Source: Gordonia terrae
GTDB lineage: Bacteria > Actinomycetota > Actinomycetes > Mycobacteriales > Mycobacteriaceae
Reading direction: 5' to 3'
DNA length: 64,000 nt
NCBI RefSeq assembly: GCF_001698225.1
Contig: NZ_CP016594.1
Location: 558,001 to 622,000, forward strand
Shown here: positions 39,782 to 47,781 of the stretch, one piece after another
Numbering within the stretch: position 1 is the stretch's first letter
Layout: every line of letters starts with the position of its first letter
Position numbers and translations under genes: made by a program
The notes under the pieces: generated by a model
Told to the model about the DNA's origin: nothing
Seen by the model: only the letters and a program-made list of their open reading frames with translations
Database searches by the model: none

Positions 39782-41089
39782 TCAGCGATACCCGTCGGCC
39801 GTTGTCGGCTCCGAGGTTCGCGATACATCGGGAACTGCCTGTCCGACTTCGGATTCGCGTGTCGCCGGGGAAGTGGTCGGCGTCGTGGGCGTCGAGGTCG
39901 GTGGGCCATCGGTCGGTGAGGCCGGGTCCGTGGACGGCTCGGTCGACGATGATCCCGGGGTCTGCGACGCCGAACTCGGCGAGCCGGATTCGCTCGGGGT
40001 CGTGCTCGACACGGACGGGGCGGTGCGGGCCTGACGTCCGGGTGCTGCCCCGGGACTCGTCACCGTCCCCGGCGTCGCGCACGACGAACTCAAGACAGCC
40101 TTCGTGATCCGATGGGTCAGTGTGGGACTCGGCGAGATCCAGAAGTTCCCCACGCGGGAGACGAGATGAACCGTCGTCGAGCTGGGGAGCAGATCCAGGA
40201 GACCCGCACTCACCGTGTAGCTGACGGTCCCCGACGCCTGGGCCGGTAGGTCCTGGGTACTGAGCAGGAGACCGGTCGTCGTGGCCCGGAACTCGAGCCG
40301 GTAACCGAACGCGGGCCCGACCACCGGCCAGCTCAAGAGGGCGCTCGTCAGCAGTGTTCCCTGGGTCGCACAGGTGAAGCTCGCCGGCCGGGGCGCGGTG
40401 CCCAGCGTCATCGTCACCTGGCCGACGGTCCGGTCCGTCACCCCCGCTCGGGCGGCACCGGGCGGCAACGCGACGATCAACGTCGCCGACAGCGCACCGA
40501 CGAGGAACATCGACATCCCGGCATGCGTGGCGCGTCCGGGGAGGCCGGGGGGCGGAGTGGTCGCCCGGTGCCGACCGCTGTTGCGTCTGCGCCGGTGGGG
40601 TCCGAACACCGCGACGAGCAGCCAGACCGCCAGGACGATGCCCGCCGCGCGGGCAGCGGGCGTCGACGACCACGCGACGGCATAACCGAGATAGGGGACA
40701 TCGGCCAGCACGCGCTCGACGTCGGTGACGACATACGGGATGAGATCGGGTTCGGTGTTCGCGTCACCCTTCAGTACGAGCGACACCGAATTGCCCGCGC
40801 CGGCATCCGCATTCACCACCCGGTGGGTGATCCGATTGCCGTTGTCGGCGATCACGCTCACGACGTCACCCGGCTCGACCGCGCCGGCCGGGACCTCGCG
40901 AGCGAGGGCGAGGGAACCGACGGGGATCGCCGGCTCCATCGATCCGGACCGGAAGACGAGTGGTGTGATGCCGAACAGCACGGCCGACAGGGCCAGGCAC
41001 ATACAGACCACGCCTGCGACGGCACCGACGCTCAGCGCGACGTCGGTTCCTCGCCCGGGCCGGCGACCGGGGGTGACGGGCTCAGACAT
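39782..41089 (-). CDS. SipW-type signal peptidase I fused to an exported domain and Ser/Thr/Pro-rich tail
   Basis: A 435-residue membrane protein. Residues ~18-42 are a membrane segment, then an ER/SipW-type peptidase domain with the nucleophile Ser50 in FRSGSMEPAIPVGSL and His89 in NGNRITHRVV (His replaces the Lys of classical LepB), followed by a second membrane segment. After a basic linker (GPHRRRRNSGRHR) a third hydrophobic segment (MSMFLVGALSATLIVALPPG) precedes an Fn3/Ig-like beta-rich region. The end is a ~100-residue Ser/Thr/Pro tail. The fusion is unusual; the tail may be cell-wall spanning. Starts inside the end of the preceding gene (8-base overlap). Confidence 0.82.
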   Translation of the reverse strand: MSEPVTPGRRPGRGTDVALSVGAVAGVVCMCLALSAVLFGITPLVFRSGSMEPAIPVGSLALAREVPAGAVEPGDVVSVIADNGNRITHRVVNADAGAGNSVSLVLKGDANTEPDLIPYVVTDVERVLADVPYLGYAVAWSSTPAARAAGIVLAVWLLVAVFGPHRRRRNSGRHRATTPPPGLPGRATHAGMSMFLVGALSATLIVALPPGAARAGVTDRTVGQVTMTLGTAPRPASFTCATQGTLLTSALLSWPVVGPAFGYRLEFRATTTGLLLSTQDLPAQASGTVSYTVSAGLLDLLPSSTTVHLVSRVGNFWISPSPTLTHRITKAVLSSSCATPGTVTSPGAAPGRQARTAPSVSSTTPSESGSPSSASQTPGSSSTEPSTDPASPTDGPPTSTPTTPTTSPATRESEVGQAVPDVSRTSEPTTADGYR

Positions 41090-41678
41090 TCGCCACCCCT
41101 GTGCCGTCGAAGGTGAACACGACGCCGCCGGTTGCGGCCTGGGTGGCATTCGATGCCGTTGCGGGCAGCGTGAACTGAAGGCACAGGATCTCGGCTCCGG
41201 TGCCGGCCGCGAGTGGGCCGCGCGTACCGAGGATGGCGGCGTCGGCGCCGGTGAGCGGCATGGTGGGAACCGTGGGGGTGCCGGTGCACGTCGATCCCGA
41301 GATGGTGCCGCCGACCACGACGGCGAGTTGTACCGCGGTACCGGCCGTGCCCGTCCCTCGGACCTTGGTCGTGTAGGTCGCGGCGACATTGCCCCGACTC
41401 TGGACGGTGACACGCACCGCGGCGGATTGTCCGGGCAGCAGCGCCGACCCGAGTGGCACCGACAGCGGCGCGGCCTGGGTCGCGTTCACGTTGTCGAGCC
41501 ACAGATCGACGGTGCCGGTGGTGAAGGTCCCGGAGGTGGTCGTCGTGGTTGCCGACCAGGCGGCCAGTGTCCCGACTGTGCCGAGTCCGAGAACGATCCC
41601 GACCGACAGCACCGCACGGACGCGGGTCGACCGCAGGAATCGCCCGAACCCACGTGCGGCCGCGCGCATCGTGCTCAT
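41082..41678 (-). CDS. SipW-dependent secreted protein (TasA-like signal peptide)
   Basis: A 198-residue exported protein. A basic N-terminus and hydrophobic stretch (VRAVLSVGIVLGLGTVGTLAAWSATTTTTSG in outline, ~20-45) has the alternate-type signal-peptide pattern G-T-x-A-x-W-S/T found on SipW substrates. The mature part is Thr/Ala/Gly-rich beta-strand sequence with a pair of Cys and TGTVDLWLDN typical of CalY/TasA-like fibre proteins. The ATG overlaps the peptidase stop (ATGA). It should be cleaved by one of the two neighbouring peptidases and form surface fibres or sheath; that is inferred from the family. Confidence 0.78.
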   Translation of the reverse strand: MSTMRAAARGFGRFLRSTRVRAVLSVGIVLGLGTVGTLAAWSATTTTTSGTFTTGTVDLWLDNVNATQAAPLSVPLGSALLPGQSAAVRVTVQSRGNVAATYTTKVRGTGTAGTAVQLAVVVGGTISGSTCTGTPTVPTMPLTGADAAILGTRGPLAAGTGAEILCLQFTLPATASNATQAATGGVVFTFDGTGVANV

Positions 41679-42268
41679 CGCGGCGCGGATCCGGTCGACA
41701 CCCGCCGCCTGTCGACGACCGCACCGACGAGCTGAACGGCGGCATAGAGCCCGAGGGCGCCCGCCATGACGGTCACCACCAGAACGCGAGTGTCTCCGGT
41801 GAGCCAGTTGTTGACGTAACCGAGGTACGGGATCGAGTACCACACCGCTCCGCGGATCTGGGCCGGCTCCACGGACCCGGGGTCGGGCTGTGGGTTGTTG
41901 TCGCCCTGCGTCGTATACGTACGTCCGCCGGTACTGTCCATGCCCGTGGCGATGATCCGATGCGTGACGACTGCGGGTTCGCCCGACCGGATCTGGTAGG
42001 TGATCACCTCGCCGACCGGCAGGCGGTTCGTGTCCGAGTCCCGGACCACGACCAGCGTGCCCGGCGGGTAGGTGGGTCGCATCGACTCCGTCAGCACCGT
42101 GTACGGCTGGGCGTTGCCGACGAGTGGGATCACGACGAGCGCCAGGACCAGTGCCGAGACCGCGAACACGAGTAGCCAGGTGACGATCGTGCTGACCCAC
42201 CACCATGGTCCGGTGCGCGACGGATCCGACTCCGTGGTCGACCGAGTGTCGTTGTGCCGGTGGCTCAT
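41675..42268 (-). CDS. SipW-type signal peptidase I
   Basis: A 197-residue peptidase. A long membrane anchor at ~25-50, nucleophile Ser62 in VLTESMRPTYPPGTLVVVRD in outline, His103 in AVVTHRI, then TTQGDNNPQPDP and a second membrane anchor at the C-terminus (~172-190). The Ser/His pair marks the SipW/ER type rather than LepB. Overlaps with both neighbours (ATGA each) show it is translated as part of the five-gene export operon. Confidence 0.88.
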   Translation of the reverse strand: MSHRHNDTRSTTESDPSRTGPWWWVSTIVTWLLVFAVSALVLALVVIPLVGNAQPYTVLTESMRPTYPPGTLVVVRDSDTNRLPVGEVITYQIRSGEPAVVTHRIIATGMDSTGGRTYTTQGDNNPQPDPGSVEPAQIRGAVWYSIPYLGYVNNWLTGDTRVLVVTVMAGALGLYAAVQLVGAVVDRRRVSTGSAPR

Positions 42269-42834
42269 ACCTGCTCCGCCCGGAAGCCGAAGACGTGGGT
42301 GTAGGTGGCCGGTTCGGCCCCGGCGACGGAGATCAGCGTGCTCCGGATGCACCAGGTGTCCTGCGCCCCGGCGGCCAGGGTGCGGAACGCCGATGCGACG
42401 GTCGAGACGGAGCCGACGCCCGACAGTGTCGGGAAGGCGCTCGTCGGCCCGAGAGCCGATGTCGCCGTACAGGTTCCACCGATTGCCCCGGCGAGGGCCA
42501 CCGCGACCGTCGACGCCGTCGACACCTGTGGGCCGGCGGAGGTCAATCGGTACCGCAGTGGCGTCGTCCCCGTGTTGACGATCGCCAGCGGCGCCTGCCG
42601 GAACTGGTTCGGGACGAGAGCCGCTCCGGTCAGCTCGGGAAAGGTGTAGACGTTGTCGGCTCCCGAGCCGGTGGCGAGGGCCAGTCGGCCGGTGGCCACC
42701 TGGCCGGGAGCCGACGACGCGGTCTCGGTCCAGTACGCCCCGGTCGAGCGCACCGACACCGCGATCAGGACGACCACCACCGCGAGCGCTGCCGCGCCCG
42801 CGACGGGCCCGAACACGTGGCGCGACATGCGCAT
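42265..42834 (-). CDS. SipW-dependent secreted protein (alternate signal peptide)
   Basis: A 189-residue exported protein. The signal segment (AGAAALAVVVVLIAVSVRSTGAYWTE in outline, ~10-37) ends in the G-AYWT pattern of SipW substrates. The mature part is Ala/Thr/Ser-rich beta sequence with NTGTTPLRYRLTSAGP and three Cys. There is no membrane anchor at the C-terminus. The ribosome site is weak; it lies 19 bases after the first gene of the operon. Confidence 0.78.
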   Translation of the reverse strand: MRMSRHVFGPVAGAAALAVVVVLIAVSVRSTGAYWTETASSAPGQVATGRLALATGSGADNVYTFPELTGAALVPNQFRQAPLAIVNTGTTPLRYRLTSAGPQVSTASTVAVALAGAIGGTCTATSALGPTSAFPTLSGVGSVSTVASAFRTLAAGAQDTWCIRSTLISVAGAEPATYTHVFGFRAEQV

Positions 42835-42853
42835 CCGTCGTCGTCGAGGTCGC

Positions 42854-43396
42854 TCAGGCGCGTTCCTGCTGCAGGGTCACCTGCAGCTGCGAGAGGTTGA
42901 CCGTCGAGTTGATCCCCACCTGATCGGGGGTGTCGCGATCGAAGTCCACCGTGACGGTGACGTCCACGGTCTTTCCGTTGTCGGCCGTCGTGATCACGCT
43001 GCTCGGAATGGGCGCGCCGCCGAAGGTCGCGGTGTTCGTGACCGTCACCCAATCCGTCAGCGCTGCCGGAATGACGTTGGTGCCCTGATTCGTCGTGGTG
43101 ATGCGCGCGGTCAGGTTGTCGCCGATCGCGGCGACCCGGTAGCTCGCGGTGAACTGCAGGACGTCACCGGGCACCATCCGGAAGGTCGCCGGATCGATGT
43201 CGACCGGGGCCGCGGCATTCGAGACATCCTGCCACTGACCCGCATTCACTGCTGTCAGGTCGAGCGTTCCGGTCTGGACGTCGCCGGAGTCGGTGGTCTC
43301 GCTGTCGCTCCACAGGGCGTAGGTGCCCAGGCCGCCCAGCAACAGCAGCACGGCCGCCACCGCTGCGAACAGACCCTTGCTGACCTTCTTGTTCAC
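42854..43396 (-). CDS. TasA/CalY-like protein with alternate-type signal peptide
   Basis: A 180-residue exported protein, first in the operon. GTG 43396 follows GAGAGGCG. The signal peptide (KKVSKGLFAAVAAVLLLLG then GTYALWSDSE) is the best SipW-type pattern in the window. The mature part begins with GTLDLTAVNAGQWQDVSN and has TasA-like DIDPATFRMVPGDVL and strand-rich DVTVTVDFDRD. The family forms extracellular fibres in Firmicutes; the actinobacterial role is less known. Coexpression with two peptidases and two more substrates supports a dedicated export system. Confidence 0.82.
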   Translation of the reverse strand: MNKKVSKGLFAAVAAVLLLLGGLGTYALWSDSETTDSGDVQTGTLDLTAVNAGQWQDVSNAAAPVDIDPATFRMVPGDVLQFTASYRVAAIGDNLTARITTTNQGTNVIPAALTDWVTVTNTATFGGAPIPSSVITTADNGKTVDVTVTVDFDRDTPDQVGINSTVNLSQLQVTLQQERA

Positions 43397-43787
43397 TTTT
43401 TCGCCTCTCGTCGTGGTGTGCCGATTCGCCCGAGAATTCGATCGAAATGGGGTCAGAATCGACGCGAGAAATGTACCGATCCGACTTCGAGGCTATTCGT
43501 ATGAATGGGTGAGGGAAAAGTGGCGGTCATTCTTTTTGGGGAACGCGAGCGAAATTGCGCATTGTTCAATCACGAGACCGTAACGAATTCTTTCGCTGCA
43601 CTGAAATGGTCGGGCCCCGTGGGGAGGATGTTCGGCCCACCGCGTCGGGACTCCGTCGTCGGCTGCTCCCCCGGACGCCGGAGTGGGGAACTCCTGGTGC
43701 CCGGACCCCCCGACGCGATGCCAGTCACCTGACTCAAGTTACTGTGGGGTAGGTTACACAGCCATGAACGGGAGGTCGGGGAAGAAC
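43397..43787. other. 391-base divergent regulatory gap between the SipW operon and the lipase
   Basis: This stretch is clearly more A/T-rich than its surroundings from about 43430 to 43600 (for example GTCATTCTTTTTGGGG). It must hold the leftward promoter of the export operon and the rightward lipase promoter; near the lipase, GTTACTGTGGGGTAGGTTACAC (43738-43759 in part) has a repeated GTTAC. No small gene is convincing, and the block operator is absent. Confidence 0.5.
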
Positions 43788-45053
43788 ATGACTCATCGCA
43801 GGACATCGAGACGTGTCGTCGGTGTCGTCGGCGCGCTGGTGGCGGCCTGTGCCGCATCCTTGCTTCCGGCTGCGGCCGGTACCGCTGCCGCGGCGGATTT
43901 CTACAGCCCACCGGCCCGGTATGCATCCGAGCCGGGTTCAGTGATCCGCAGCCAGTCGAGTCCGCTGCTGCTCCAGATCCCCGGGATGGCCGGTCAGTGG
44001 CCGGGGACGGCGCGCACCGTGATGTACACCTCGCGTCGTTCCGACGGGACACCCGTCCCGGTCACCGGCACCGTCGTCGAGCCCACCGCGCCGTGGCGCG
44101 GCAAGGGTCCGCGACCGACTCTGGTCGTCGGGTCCGGAACGATCGGTCAGGGCGACCAGTGCGCCCCGTCGAAGCTGATGGGTCTGCCGATGGCGGTCGA
44201 CCTCACGAAGCCGAGCATCTCGGTCAACTACACGGCACCTGAGATGTACTACATGCTCGTCCACGGCGTGCGGGTCTTCGTCACCGATTACGTCGGGATG
44301 GGCACGCCCGGTGTGCACACCTACGTCAACCGCGCCGAGTCCGGACAGGCCATGCTCGACGGTGCGCGGGCCGCGCTCGACCTCTCGGGCGCGCCCGCCG
44401 ATGCGCCGGTCGGCTTCGCTGGGTACTCGCAGGGCGGGGGAGCCGCGGCGTCGGCCGCCGAACTCGCCGAGACCTACGCGCCCGAGCTGAACGTCCGCGC
44501 CACCTACGCCGGCGCACCCCCGGCCGACCTGGAGAAGGTCATCCCGGCGATCGACGGCACCACCATCGCGGGTGCGATCGGTTTCGCGATCAACGGACTG
44601 ACCGAGCGGTATCCGAACGTCGCCGACGTGGTGCGCCGAGAGACCAATCCGACCGGCAAGGCCGCGCTGAAGCAGATCTCGACGAGTTGTATCGGCGACA
44701 TCATCCCGGCCTTCGGTTTCCGCCGCGTCGAGACGTGGACGCGAACCGGTGAGACGCTGTCAGCCCTCATCGCGCGATCGCCGGGGCTGCAGGACGTGGT
44801 CCGGCAGCAGCGGATCGGACGCCTGAAGCCGAACGCGCCCGTCTTCGTCGAAGGCGGACTGCACGACGACGTGATCCCGTACGGCCAGGTCGCGCAGCTC
44901 GCCGCGGACTGGCGGGCGCAGGGCGCCGACGTCACCTTCGTCACCGATCCCACCCCGCCCATCCTGACCAAGTCGATCGTCAACCACGTCGTGCCCATGC
45001 TCGGGACATTCGTGCCCGGGATGGAATTCGTACTGACCGAGTTCCGGAAATAG
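43788..45053 (+). CDS. Secreted triacylglycerol lipase-like alpha/beta hydrolase (LIP family)
   Basis: A 421-residue secretory lipase. A signal peptide (RRVVGVVGALVAACAASLLPA, cleaved after AAA near residue 37) leads into the LIP-family domain: FYSPPA, SRRSDGTPVPVTGTVV, the nucleophile elbow GYSQGGGA, and EGGLHDDVIPYGQ with Asp and a later His (IVNHVVPM) completing the triad. ATG 43788 is preferred (GGGGAAG upstream); ATG 43764 in frame would lengthen the signal. It acts outside the cell on acylglycerols or similar esters. Confidence 0.9.
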   Translation: MTHRRTSRRVVGVVGALVAACAASLLPAAAGTAAAADFYSPPARYASEPGSVIRSQSSPLLLQIPGMAGQWPGTARTVMYTSRRSDGTPVPVTGTVVEPTAPWRGKGPRPTLVVGSGTIGQGDQCAPSKLMGLPMAVDLTKPSISVNYTAPEMYYMLVHGVRVFVTDYVGMGTPGVHTYVNRAESGQAMLDGARAALDLSGAPADAPVGFAGYSQGGGAAASAAELAETYAPELNVRATYAGAPPADLEKVIPAIDGTTIAGAIGFAINGLTERYPNVADVVRRETNPTGKAALKQISTSCIGDIIPAFGFRRVETWTRTGETLSALIARSPGLQDVVRQQRIGRLKPNAPVFVEGGLHDDVIPYGQVAQLAADWRAQGADVTFVTDPTPPILTKSIVNHVVPMLGTFVPGMEFVLTEFRK

Positions 45054-45117
45054 GCCGCACGTTGTCGGGCGTTTCTCGGCGCTGGAGGGCCGCCGGGGCG
45101 AGTGGCAGGATCGGGGC

Positions 45118-45807
45118 ATGACGGATCCGAAGGACCCGACCGGCGGGACGTCCGGCGACCCGGCCGGGCGTGACCCCGACCGTGTCCCGAGCCAGGCCGA
45201 GCTGGATGCCGAGGACCTGGCCGCCCTCGAACGATCCTCCCGAGACCGGGACCAGGCGGCGCTCTATCCGGCCCGGCCCGGCGATCCCGGACGGCCACCG
45301 GATGCGCTCGCCGTGCACGCACGGATCGTGTGGTGGGGCGCCGCGGTGATCGGGTTGGTGCTGACGATCTACGGCTTCTTCAACCTGGGGACCATCACCG
45401 ACGACCTGCGTGGCCGGTTGCTCGAAGGAGTGGTGGCCGACCCGGCGAACTCCGCCCCGGAGAGCGAGGTCGATACGCTCGCCGGGTTCTTCCCGCCGTT
45501 CATGCTGGTGATGATCATCGTCGTGCTCGCCATCGAGTACGCGTGCCTGGTCACCGCTGCCACACAGCACAGCCGCCACCTCCGGAACTTCTTCCTGGCT
45601 GCCGTCGTCGTGCACCTGTTGTGCATCCCCGTCGGCGTCGACCTCCTCTTCCGGTACCCGGACGTGTCGTCGACCATGGTCGTCCTGAGCTATGCGCAAT
45701 TCGTTCTGCTCGTGGTCGCCGCCCTCTGCACCCTGCGTCGCCCGGTCAACCAATGGCTACCGGAGTCGACCCGGATGAAGCCGACGCGGATGATGCGCGG
45801 ACGCTGA
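45118..45807 (+). CDS. Unrecognised four-helix membrane protein
   Basis: A 229-residue protein. A 60-residue acidic, proline-rich N-terminal tail (GTSGDPAGRDPDRVPSQAEL) is probably cytoplasmic. Four membrane helices follow at about 80-100, 120-145, 158-178 and 185-205. The C-terminus is basic (STRMKPTRMMRGR). I do not recognise a function. It stands alone, 64 bases after the lipase. Confidence 0.75.
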   Translation: MTDPKDPTGGTSGDPAGRDPDRVPSQAELDAEDLAALERSSRDRDQAALYPARPGDPGRPPDALAVHARIVWWGAAVIGLVLTIYGFFNLGTITDDLRGRLLEGVVADPANSAPESEVDTLAGFFPPFMLVMIIVVLAIEYACLVTAATQHSRHLRNFFLAAVVVHLLCIPVGVDLLFRYPDVSSTMVVLSYAQFVLLVVAALCTLRRPVNQWLPESTRMKPTRMMRGR

Positions 45808-45935
45808 GTCGGTTGCGGAGCCCGGTGTCGCGACCATCACGTCGCCGACGGCGGTGTCGCCGGAATGTTCGGTGAACGGAACGGGTTGGAACGACCGTTG
45901 GCCGAACCCGCACTGAGTATCCAGGAGGATCTCGA

Positions 45936-46367
45936 ATGGCAATCGAACCGGTGTACACCATCTCGTCGAAGGCGTCCGGCGGTGGACGCGACGGCGAAGT
46001 CGTCTCGGCAAGCGGCCAGATCGACCTGGACCTGCGCCCGCCGAAGGAACTCGGTGGCAACGGCGAGGGAACCAATCCGGAGGAGTTGTTCTCCGCGGGC
46101 TACGCGGCCTGCTTCCTGAGCGCGCTTCGTGCCACGGCCAAGCAGGCGGACACCCCGGTCCCCGACGGGGCAACCGTGGACGTGACCGTCGGAATCGGGA
46201 AAGACCCCGCGGACAACGGATTCGGGCTCACCGTCGCCATCGAGGTGTCGCTGCCCGGCCTCGACGAGGCCAAGGCCAAGGAGCTCGCCGACCTCGCGTA
46301 CACGTTCTGCCCGTACTCGAAGGCGACCAAGGGCAACATCGACTCCGCGGTCACCGTCCGCGTCTGA
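45936..46367 (+). CDS. ohr: OsmC/Ohr-family organic hydroperoxide resistance protein
   Basis: A 143-residue peroxidase of the Ohr type with its two redox Cys in GYAACFLSALR and TFCPYSKATKGN, and the start YTISSKASGGGRDGEV. It reduces organic hydroperoxides, probably with lipoyl partners. AGGAGG lies at a good distance before the ATG. It is followed 65 bases later by a Dps gene, giving a small oxidative-stress pair. Confidence 0.93.
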   Translation: MAIEPVYTISSKASGGGRDGEVVSASGQIDLDLRPPKELGGNGEGTNPEELFSAGYAACFLSALRATAKQADTPVPDGATVDVTVGIGKDPADNGFGLTVAIEVSLPGLDEAKAKELADLAYTFCPYSKATKGNIDSAVTVRV

Positions 46368-46432
46368 CCGCGTCGCACAGCGCAGTCGGAGCACGACTGC
46401 GACCAGCTATGACAAGAAGGGAGTTCTTGATC

Positions 46433-46909
46433 ATGACCACTACTCCGATCACCAGCACACTCACCGACGAGCAGCAGTCCGTCGCCGGAAAGGCGTTGCA
46501 GGACACTCTCGTCGATCTCATCGACTTGTCGCTTATCGCGAAGCAGGCGCACTGGAACGTGGTCGGCAAGCAGTTCCGATCGGTGCATCTCGACCTCGAT
46601 GAGCTGGTCACGGTGTCCCGGGAGTTCACCGATGCGGCGGCCGAACGGGCCACCGCGATCGGCGTGAGCCCCGACGGCCGTGCCGAGACCGTCGCGAAGA
46701 CCGCCCACACCAAGGGATTCGGTGAGGGATGGACCAAGGACAGTGACGTCGTCGAGGCGATCGTCGACAATCTCAAGGCAGTCGTCGCGGGTCTCCGCGA
46801 GCGAATCGGGGTCACCGAGGAGGCCGATCCGGTCACCCAGGATCTGCTGATCTCGTTCGCCTCGAAGCTCGAGCAGCTGCACTGGATGTGGCAGGCGCAG
46901 ATCGCCTAG
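46433..46909 (+). CDS. dps: Dps-family ferritin-like DNA-protection protein
   Basis: A 158-residue Dps protein, a ferritin-like four-helix bundle that oxidises and stores iron and protects DNA. Ferroxidase residues are visible in KQAHWNVVGKQFRSVHLDLDEL (in outline; His, Asp and Glu), the Dps signature. ATG 46433 has GGGAG upstream; ATG 46409 would add eight residues. A strong terminator follows 23 bases after the stop. Confidence 0.92.
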   Translation: MTTTPITSTLTDEQQSVAGKALQDTLVDLIDLSLIAKQAHWNVVGKQFRSVHLDLDELVTVSREFTDAAAERATAIGVSPDGRAETVAKTAHTKGFGEGWTKDSDVVEAIVDNLKAVVAGLRERIGVTEEADPVTQDLLISFASKLEQLHWMWQAQIA

Positions 46910-46932
46910 CGAGCCGCCTGACCCTCTCACAG

Positions 46933-46976
46933 CAACGAACCCCCGCCGGGCGGTCCAGCCCGGTGGGGGTTCGTTG
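46933..46976. terminator. Strong bidirectional terminator hairpin
   Basis: A 19-base stem (46933-46951 with 46958-46976, one G-T mismatch) and a six-base loop. It lies between the convergent dps and membrane-protein genes; the outer ends are CAACGAAC and GTTCGTTG. Confidence 0.8.
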
Positions 46977-46996
46977 TGTCTCGGGTCGCCGGTCGG

Positions 46997-47578
46997 TCAG
47001 TCGACGGGCCGTGTGGAGACCGGGGTTTCGGTGGACGGGGCCTCGGTGGACGTGGCTTCGGCCGTCGGGGCTTCGGCGGACGCGGCTTCGGTGGACGGGG
47101 CCGAGTCCGGATCCGAGTCCTCGCCGGCGTAGGAGTCGCTGAAGGACACCCGTGGCGTGGTCGCCGAGTGATACAGCGCGATGCCGACGTACACCAGCGT
47201 CGAGACCCCGAAGACGCCTGCGGCCACGATCGTCGCGACGTGTACGACGGTCGCGAACACGCCGTCGAGTGATCCCACCGCGAGCGCTCCCGCTCCGGCG
47301 AGCACCGCACCGAGAAGCGCCCACGCGGCGCTCCGAATCCACGGCGCGACCACCGAGGCGTAGAAGAGCCGGTGATAGATGGTCAGCGAGAACTCGTCGA
47401 CCGCGGCCAGCCGCACCTCGTCGTCGCCGGCGAGGTCGCGCAGTTCCCGGGCGAGCTGGGTCTGGCGCTGCAGGGTCGTCGATTCCCGTTCGCGGTATCG
47501 CACGAATCCGACGACGCCGAACGCCGTAGCCACGAGTCCCAACCCGACCATCACACCCCAGTAGTCCACGACATGCAC
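46997..47578 (-). CDS. Unrecognised membrane protein with a Thr/Glu/Ala/Pro repeat tail
   Basis: A ~190-residue protein with one N-terminal membrane helix (VGLGLVATAFGVVGFV), a charged cytoplasmic-looking segment (RERESTTLQRQTQLAREL), two further helices around 100-150, and a low-complexity C-terminus built of degenerate T/S-E-A-P-S units. Its start is uncertain (GTG 47578, 47572 or 47554, or ATG 47551); none has a good ribosome site. Function unknown. Confidence 0.6.
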   Translation of the reverse strand: MHVVDYWGVMVGLGLVATAFGVVGFVRYRERESTTLQRQTQLARELRDLAGDDEVRLAAVDEFSLTIYHRLFYASVVAPWIRSAAWALLGAVLAGAGALAVGSLDGVFATVVHVATIVAAGVFGVSTLVYVGIALYHSATTPRVSFSDSYAGEDSDPDSAPSTEAASAEAPTAEATSTEAPSTETPVSTRPVD

Positions 47579-47781
47579 GCTACAACTAGAACCTGTTGCA
47601 GTCGTGAAGCGGGTCACAGGGCCGCGTCGTCGTGGCCGGTCACGGCCTCGCCCCCGCGGTGGCCGTCGAACCCGCACTGCCGGCGCTGCTACGTTGGGCG
47701 ACCGTCTGCGCCGGAACGGACGGACCGGGGCGAGCCCGGCGGCCGCGCGGAGGATTCGGCAACGAACGGGAGGGTGCGCGG

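Noticed and set aside
46997..47120. T-E-A-P-S coding repeats as a possible tandem-repeat array
   Set aside because: The units are degenerate and in frame with the membrane-protein gene; they are best read as a low-complexity protein tail.
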